Source: Nemopilema nomurai (taxonomy: Eukaryota > Cnidaria > Scyphozoa > Rhizostomeae > Rhizostomatidae). From it: 64,000 nt of DNA. The first letter of the stretch is position 1. The number at the start of each line of letters is the position of its first letter. The notes beneath the pieces are model-generated. The model ran no database searches. It had not been told where the DNA came from and saw only the letters and a program-made list of their open reading frames with translations. A program made the position numbers and the translations under genes. The stretch is taken from contig ML133478.1 of assembly GCA_003864495.1 (NCBI GenBank), positions 2,122,981 through 2,186,980 of the forward strand, written 5' to 3'. This document shows, piece after piece, positions 57,890-64,000 of this stretch.

Positions 57890-60800
57890 GCTCTTGTCAC
57901 TGTTTCGCGAAAACGGCTTGATCTTTCAAGCTGAACTTCACTGCTTGCAAAGTCAAGATTTATGGTACTAGGAGCTGGCACCTGGTAAATCGACACCTTC
58001 TTCTATAAAGTCACGATCCCGCATTCTCTCTTTATCAATCGATAAAGCTTGTGTTCCTCAAAACACCTATTTTAGTCATATTTGTTTATTTAATTGTTTG
58101 TGTTCATGCCAACAAATATTTGCTGTCGCTTTCAGCAGTTTATTCATTATTTGGAAGCAAGTTGTAAAATGGTATTTCGTTTTAAGCATTGGTCGCACTC
58201 TGCGTGTACACCAATGTATAAAAGACATGGCCTAAAGAAATATTCAATTGTCGTTTACAAAATGAATACAGAAGTTAGACTAGGACAATAATGGCTAGTT
58301 TGTGTGAAAAAATCAGGCAAAAAAGCAAAAATCTTTCCCCAGAGAGAGCTTTAGCGATTCGCATACCCCCTGACTACTGCTCCAAAGTGGAGTCATGCCT
58401 GTTTTGAACTTTCTCCCTCTTGACAGGAAGTGGGGGTGTCGAAAATGAAGAGTGGATGGTAAATAAAATCGTAAGGTAATCCAAACATTTTTGGCACTTT
58501 GGCAGGTTCATTAATTGTTGAGCCCTTTGATACTCTTAAATTTTTTATGAAGTCACTTATCTCTTCAATGCGTTCTATTTATATCGCATTCCTTCTATGC
58601 TCTGAAGATAAAGTTTGGTAAACAAACTTAATTCAGCCTAGTCAGAAACGCTGTCCTTGAGCTGACCAAAGGATCCACCAATTTTGAACTTGCACTGTCG
58701 AGAAACTGAGCATGCCCTGACATATTCCTTAACTGGTAATTGAGTAACAATGAGAGAGCTGATCGACGGGTTAGCCACCCAGCCATTGTCCACTAGCCGT
58801 AAACACCTCGGCGTCGCTAATGCCAGATAACAGGTGAGTCACTGAATAGAACGCGATAAAAGGATGCTAAACACAATAGGACCAATAAACAATGAAACAT
58901 TACACGACTTATGAAAAACAGGGAGGTAATGGCCTAACGTTCAACCGCAACACGGGCAGCATACTGCGCGTTCTAAATGTTCGCTTGGATGCAACATGTC
59001 TTCAGTTCTAACTTTTTCCATGTAGCTTCCTTTCCAAGTACAATGTAATTTAGTGGTTGCAATGAAGGGAAAATTACTCATTCCTGAAATCCCCAAGGCA
59101 TAAATGCTCTTTTTCTAGAAGCACTTGAGTAATTATGACGAAATTTCTTGGCAACAGGAAACTTTGATTGTGGTCTTGACTTCGCGGACAAAGGCTGGCG
59201 GCCAATGGAAGTCCAGGATTAAACAACACAATAAAGTAACCTGTTGGCCGCTAGCACGTGACCAAGTGAGAGGACATACGTTCATTCACTTGGTCTTCAA
59301 TGGTTGAAGCGAAGGGGAAGGTTTGAGGATGTTGGATGAGTCGGCTGAGACCGCCGAAACTCACGAAGAAGACAGTCCCGTGTCTTGCTTTTAGAGATGT
59401 GCAGAGGTAAGATACAGGGTCTTATGGAATACGGCCTAATTGTCTTTATAAGGGCTGCTTTGATATTTTATTTGAAAACAAAGTCGCCGCTACTATGGGC
59501 CTATAGGCCAATGATAATCATCTTGTAGCCTATTGTTAGGTAGTATAGGTGCAAAGCTTTATTCAGATGCCAAATTGCTAAATGTGAACGTTTTGATTAT
59601 ATCCAAGCCCGTTGATACTATTTCATCTGTCTTAAAACTTTCTTGGCTCATTTATATTTTTCGTGACATAGTTCACTCCGTCCCGTGTTAAGTTTTCAGA
59701 GGTTTACACACAAGCCGTGAAATCGCAGTTTGTAAATAATATACGAGAACTTCAACGCTTTACCTCCAATATTTTTCAACCTAGGACTTGAAGGCTTATT
59801 TTTGCATTCAGTAGTAACCTTTATCTACCATAATCTTAGATATGTTTGCAAGTACTATTGTAACCATCGATTCACAACCAATGATGAAATAGCCTTGTTT
59901 CTGCATTGTTGTTGGGACTCCAAATATCAACCCAAACGGGTCGCATTTCCTATGTTTTGGATTAAATAAAAAAGCACGATCCATCCATTGTAACTTATTG
60001 CATTGGTTTAGAATCATAAATAGTTAATTATGGTCAGCAAGTATCGGTAGGAAACAAAAGTTTGCCAATTAAGAAATATGCCTTTGACCGACTCCAGCTT
60101 ATACCTGTCAGTACATGTTTATGACCATCACTACGTAAAACATATTTATTGATAATAAAGCAAACTTTTTCGGAAGCCCTTATTTAATAATGACTAGTTC
60201 AAAGACCTCAAAGAAATAGCATTAAATTGTCTCCTCTGGTTTCAACTGCATTGTTTCTGTTGAATTCATACCATTCATCTTTCTGTTAATATTTGCGTCT
60301 GTTTGTTATTGGGTTTTTACCAGTTTTGGCCTATCTAATTAAGTTACAGTTCATTCTAGAATTATCACTAGAAACTCAACTTTGATAGAACAAGGTCGAT
60401 GGCGAACAAGATAAGGTTTTAATACTTTCACACACTATTTTTGTTCTTCTCACCATCACCAAACCTTTCTTATTCCAGCAACTTTCCACCTTGTCATTTT
60501 TTTCTTTATAGCTCATCTCTATCTGCTGTCTATAATCACCATCCCCTCCTTCCTCTTGTTATTTCTTCAAGTCAGCTGACTTTTCATATTGAATTTAGAG
60601 ACCCCCCATTGAGCTGTTGTGCCCAGAAAGAATAGGTGATTATTAGACCTTGTTCAAGATGTACATAATAATTCTCAGAATCTTGCCAACAGCTCCAACT
60701 AATGCCACTCTAGGGATCATAGAAATTTCTTTTGACAGATTATTCACAGTTTTCACGTATTTTTTATTCAGAATGTCTTCGCTGATTGAATATGATTGTG

Positions 60801-62330
60801 TAAAAACTGATGATTGACTGAATTTAAGGCTCATTATAACTTTGCAAATCTTTAAGTCTGATTTACTTCAAGCCTTTAAAGGACATTCAAATCCAAAAGC
60901 CAGTTCAATTTCAAAGCAAAGGGAAAATAATTAAGTTTCACTAATAAGTTGCCTCTTCCTTTCTGTTCTTTTCACTTAGACATGATTAGAGAGAAATATG
61001 TTAAAATCAATTAATTAAAGTGTTTCTTATGCCAATCTCAAGCTAAAGGAAGCTAGTTTGTGAATGTCAACTGATAAAAAAATTAAAAGAAGTTAGATGC
61101 ATCTGGAGATATCACACCAGAAATTTGAAGATTGTTCTTGCCCTATTCTAGTGGTTATGAAAAACTAAGCACATACTTAGAGTTATACAACCAGGTAGCA
61201 GATCCAAGTATTTCTTTTTTCTCTGGTCAAGCATTTTGGTTTTAGGTTTATTCAAAATAACCTTGTTGGTGTTCTTCTGTAACAAGCAAACAAGACAAGT
61301 GCCCATGTAACTTAAAACTGCTCATAATTTTTTTGGTCACAAATAATATCAGCATAATATGAAAAGCTCTCATTCCATCAGTTTTGAATAACACTTGTCA
61401 AAGTACTTGCTTATTTATTTTGCTCATATTTGAGCAGGTGATTCAGTCTGCCAAAATTAAATGCAAGTACTATCATTTCTTTTTCTTGAGTAAAATGTAT
61501 TTGAAAATTTAGTAGTTTTGTTCAAAAACTGTTTCTCACTTCTGACTTTTGTTCATTGATATTATGTGTTTCTTTTTTATGACTTTAGTAGTTAGTTTCA
61601 GCAAGCTGCAATGTAAATGAATAACTCCCCAACTTTGCATGTATTTAAACACACCCAGACCTTCTTGTAACTGGAACACTTAGATGTTGATCAGTGGATG
61701 CAGCTGGGTGAATTAATTAGTTGGAATCAACTCAAACAGGTCTAATGCTTGAGTAGTGATTTTTTGGGTTTTTACTTCATAATGTTGTTTATGATCTTGT
61801 GGAGTTGTTTGGCTAAATAGCTACTGTTTTGGTGAGTAAAGTTGGCTTTAGGGAAGTTAAATGATGAATCAACACTGTTCAGACAATTTTCCATGATAAA
61901 TTATATTTAAATAAAATTTTGGATATGCACTGGAATTGGGTTTGGAATGATTCCATGTCAAGTCATCGAGATCTTGGCACCTTACCACTCAGATTTTCTT
62001 GAACTTAGATCAAAAGAAATGCAAAGCTCAAGAACGAATTTGAGTTGAGTCCTCAACTTTTTAGGATTTCCAACTTCTATGATATCTGTTGCTGGTAAAA
62101 ATTTCAAGAAAGTCTGTGATGTTTGGGTGTCAACCTTCCCAAATTCTGATGATTGGATTTGGAATTTCCCTATGTTGGTACACTGAGCCTTTAAGCTTGA
62201 AGGGAATCTATATCAAAATACTTTGCATCAAATATATAAAGTAAATAAGCACTTCATGTAAGTAATAAAGATACATTTAATTTTTTCTATTTTAGATTTT
62301 GCTACTTATATTGATTTGGTTCATTTTGAT
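57890..62330. other. intergenic, no gene seen
   Basis: About 4.4 kb, AT-rich. At 59329 a 21-codon frame (MLDESAETAETHEEDSPVSC) precedes a good donor (CAGAG|gtaaga near 59406). It may be a 5' UTR exon, but nothing ties it to another exon. Otherwise nothing is supported. Confidence 0.4.
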
Positions 62331-62336
62331 TTTCAG

Positions 62337-62463
62337 GTGACAGAACTGTATCACAAAAGGAGGTCTCCCTTTCAACTTGGACACACCTCAAAAACCCTGC
62401 TACAACACACAATTGACAATATCACACTTAATAGCTACTTCAAAATATACACCAATGCATCAG
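62337..62463 (+). CDS. possible internal exon of an unknown gene
   Basis: Flanked by gattttcag and gtatgtc. In frame it reads VTELYHKRRSPFQLGHTSKT then LLQHTIDNITLNSYFKIYTN and AS. The frame stays open past the donor for another 67 codons, so the exon edge is not certain. No family recognised. Confidence 0.2.
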
Positions 62464-63799
62464 GTATGTCAGGTTTTGAAGATTTTTACTACAATTATTT
62501 AGAAATAATGGTGAAGGAAGGTGACTTACTTATCTATGAAATATTTCAAATGACTTATAGACTTCCAAAACATAAGATTCTAGCTGGAGTTATTTCTTTC
62601 ATGCATTTATATTATTTATCTATTGTTGTAGTTACAATTGTTGTCATGTTTGGCAATGACAAATGATAAGAAAATTAAATTACAAATTATCACTTAGCAT
62701 TATATGTTAGAGGTATAAAGAGGCTAACGTTTTTCAAAAGCAATTGAAAGCCAACTTTTTCTGGTTATTAATCATTCATTGTGCATGCTTTTTACTGAAA
62801 GTTGCCTGTTGGCACAGCTAAAAAATCAGCCACTCCAGAAAGTTGCCTGTTAGTTGAGACGATGCCTCAAAGTACAAAATTGATTTTGCACATCATGCAG
62901 TGATGTCAGTTTTTAAACTGAATGTATTTTGTTCTTTCCTGAAAGGAAACGGTTTTTGACCATTTCAAAAGAAATAAATTAAATTCAGACTGGAATTAGT
63001 CTATGATAAAGTTTGTGCCGAATTCTATCATTTTCTTTCACTTTTACAGAATTCTCTTTATCTCTCACTGTTGCTATTTCTGATATACACTTAGACATCT
63101 ATATAAGTTTACACTCTGCTAGTTATTTAGTTAGAAACTATCTGGAGAATGACCCTAAGCTTTGCTAGAACAAAACTATTGCATTATTAAGCTTAGCAAT
63201 TAATTTAATTTTGGAATGGGTAGAATTTGTTCAAATAATGAAGCATTTCCCAAATTCAAAGCTGGAAAGAAAATTTTCTACCCATTTACTAGAAATAATT
63301 CATTCCTTTTAATTATTTTGTTAAGTAACCAAATCTTCATTTTTTTTTCTTCCTTAGTTCATTTGTTATATTACTCCCTTACCGTTGAAAGACTTTGATT
63401 AGAAATCTCTAAAAGAAGTATAAAGCTTTTTAATGAAACGTAAATATTTGGGTTGTATAGAAGGATATCAGGAAAAAGAAACCTTATCGTTTTAATTTAG
63501 TTCTTTATGATGACTAGGATAAATATTGCCCTTTTTTGGTAATAAGCTATGGGCGGTGTATCATTTAAGCGAGGACAGTTTGTATTTAAGGCTCCTTCGC
63601 TGGGCAGTCGAAGTGACATCATTAATTCCCGAAGAAGCTAGTTTCACGATTAAAAGTTGTTTTGCATTCGCAGTAAACTGACTGCGTATAATCTTGTTGT
63701 TTACATAGAACAGTAAACCTCTTAACTCCCTGTTCTTAATTTCGCACGCGATCGCAAAACCCGTAAACTAACTAGATTGATTCAACAAAACTGACTTCG

Positions 63800-64000
63800 A
63801 TGTCCGGTTTTGTTGGCGTTTTTATTCGAAGTGAGCATCGCGTGCTGTCTTGTGTCTGCAAACGATTCATCAAATTTAATGCAGCGTGCGGCTATAAGGC
63901 AGATTTCTTCATGGTCAATAAGTACATTGAAGTGTCCCTGCTTCCATTGCTTACCAAGGGCATATGTTTTCTGCTAGGAATGCTTTTTGCATGCATTTCA
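63800..64000 (+). CDS. start of a hydrophobic protein, possibly a second receptor-like gene (cut by window end)
   Basis: An ATG at 63800, with an in-frame TAG upstream at 63773, opens a 67-codon frame that runs to the window edge. It starts MSGFVGVFIRSEHRVLSCVC and later has a hydrophobic run (VSLLPLLTKGICFLLGMLFA). The opening GVFIRSEHRVL resembles GVLFRSDRILK near the start of the nested 7-TM frame at 36188, which is why I suggest the same family. The rest of the protein is not in view. Confidence 0.4.
   Translation, partial: MSGFVGVFIRSEHRVLSCVCKRFIKFNAACGYKADFFMVNKYIEVSLLPLLTKGICFLLGMLFACIS

Noticed and set aside
62316..62666. 116-codon frame as a complete gene
   Set aside because: It starts without ATG inside a likely intron tail. 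Only the stretch after the acceptor at 62337 was kept, at low confidence.

Overview
The window is animal nuclear DNA: AT-rich, with intron-split genes, GT-AG splice sites, the standard code and many short DNA transposons. Four housekeeping genes can be assembled exon by exon, and their encoded proteins look clearly metazoan. Together with two intronless or open-ended multi-membrane-span frames that resemble gustatory-receptor-like proteins, this suggests an invertebrate, most likely a cnidarian (sea anemone or coral). The organism call is inference.

Layout. 376-2326 (+) holds the last three exons of a coiled-coil protein I cannot name. 4510-5323 is a small Harbinger-like element. 6448-16708 (-) is PRMT1 (protein arginine methyltransferase 1), 11 coding exons. 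17633-30151 (+) is PSMC6/Rpt4 (26S proteasome ATPase), 16 exons, divergent from PRMT1 with about 0.9 kb between the start codons. 30663-42891 (-) is POLD3 (DNA polymerase delta subunit 3), 14 coding exons, tail-to-tail with PSMC6. A 7-transmembrane frame (36188-37441, +) sits inside a POLD3 intron on the opposite strand. 44371-47503 (-) is SDHD (membrane anchor of succinate dehydrogenase), 5 exons. From 47.5 to 63.8 kb I find no convincing gene, only repeats, a 5'-truncated LINE insertion, three copies of a palindromic element and a few exon-like open frames. At the right edge (63800-64000, +) a hydrophobic open frame starts and runs out of the window. Its first residues resemble the start of the nested 7-TM frame.

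The genes do not form a pathway; they are neighbouring housekeeping genes with separate roles (arginine methylation, proteasome, replication, respiration). The most interesting points are: a 16-bp near-duplication that shifts the frame of a PRMT1 exon at its usual donor; the nested receptor-like frame without a usable ATG; a foldback transposon whose target duplication is confirmed by an empty copy of its host repeat elsewhere in the window; and two separate FF motifs in POLD3 of the type that binds REV1.
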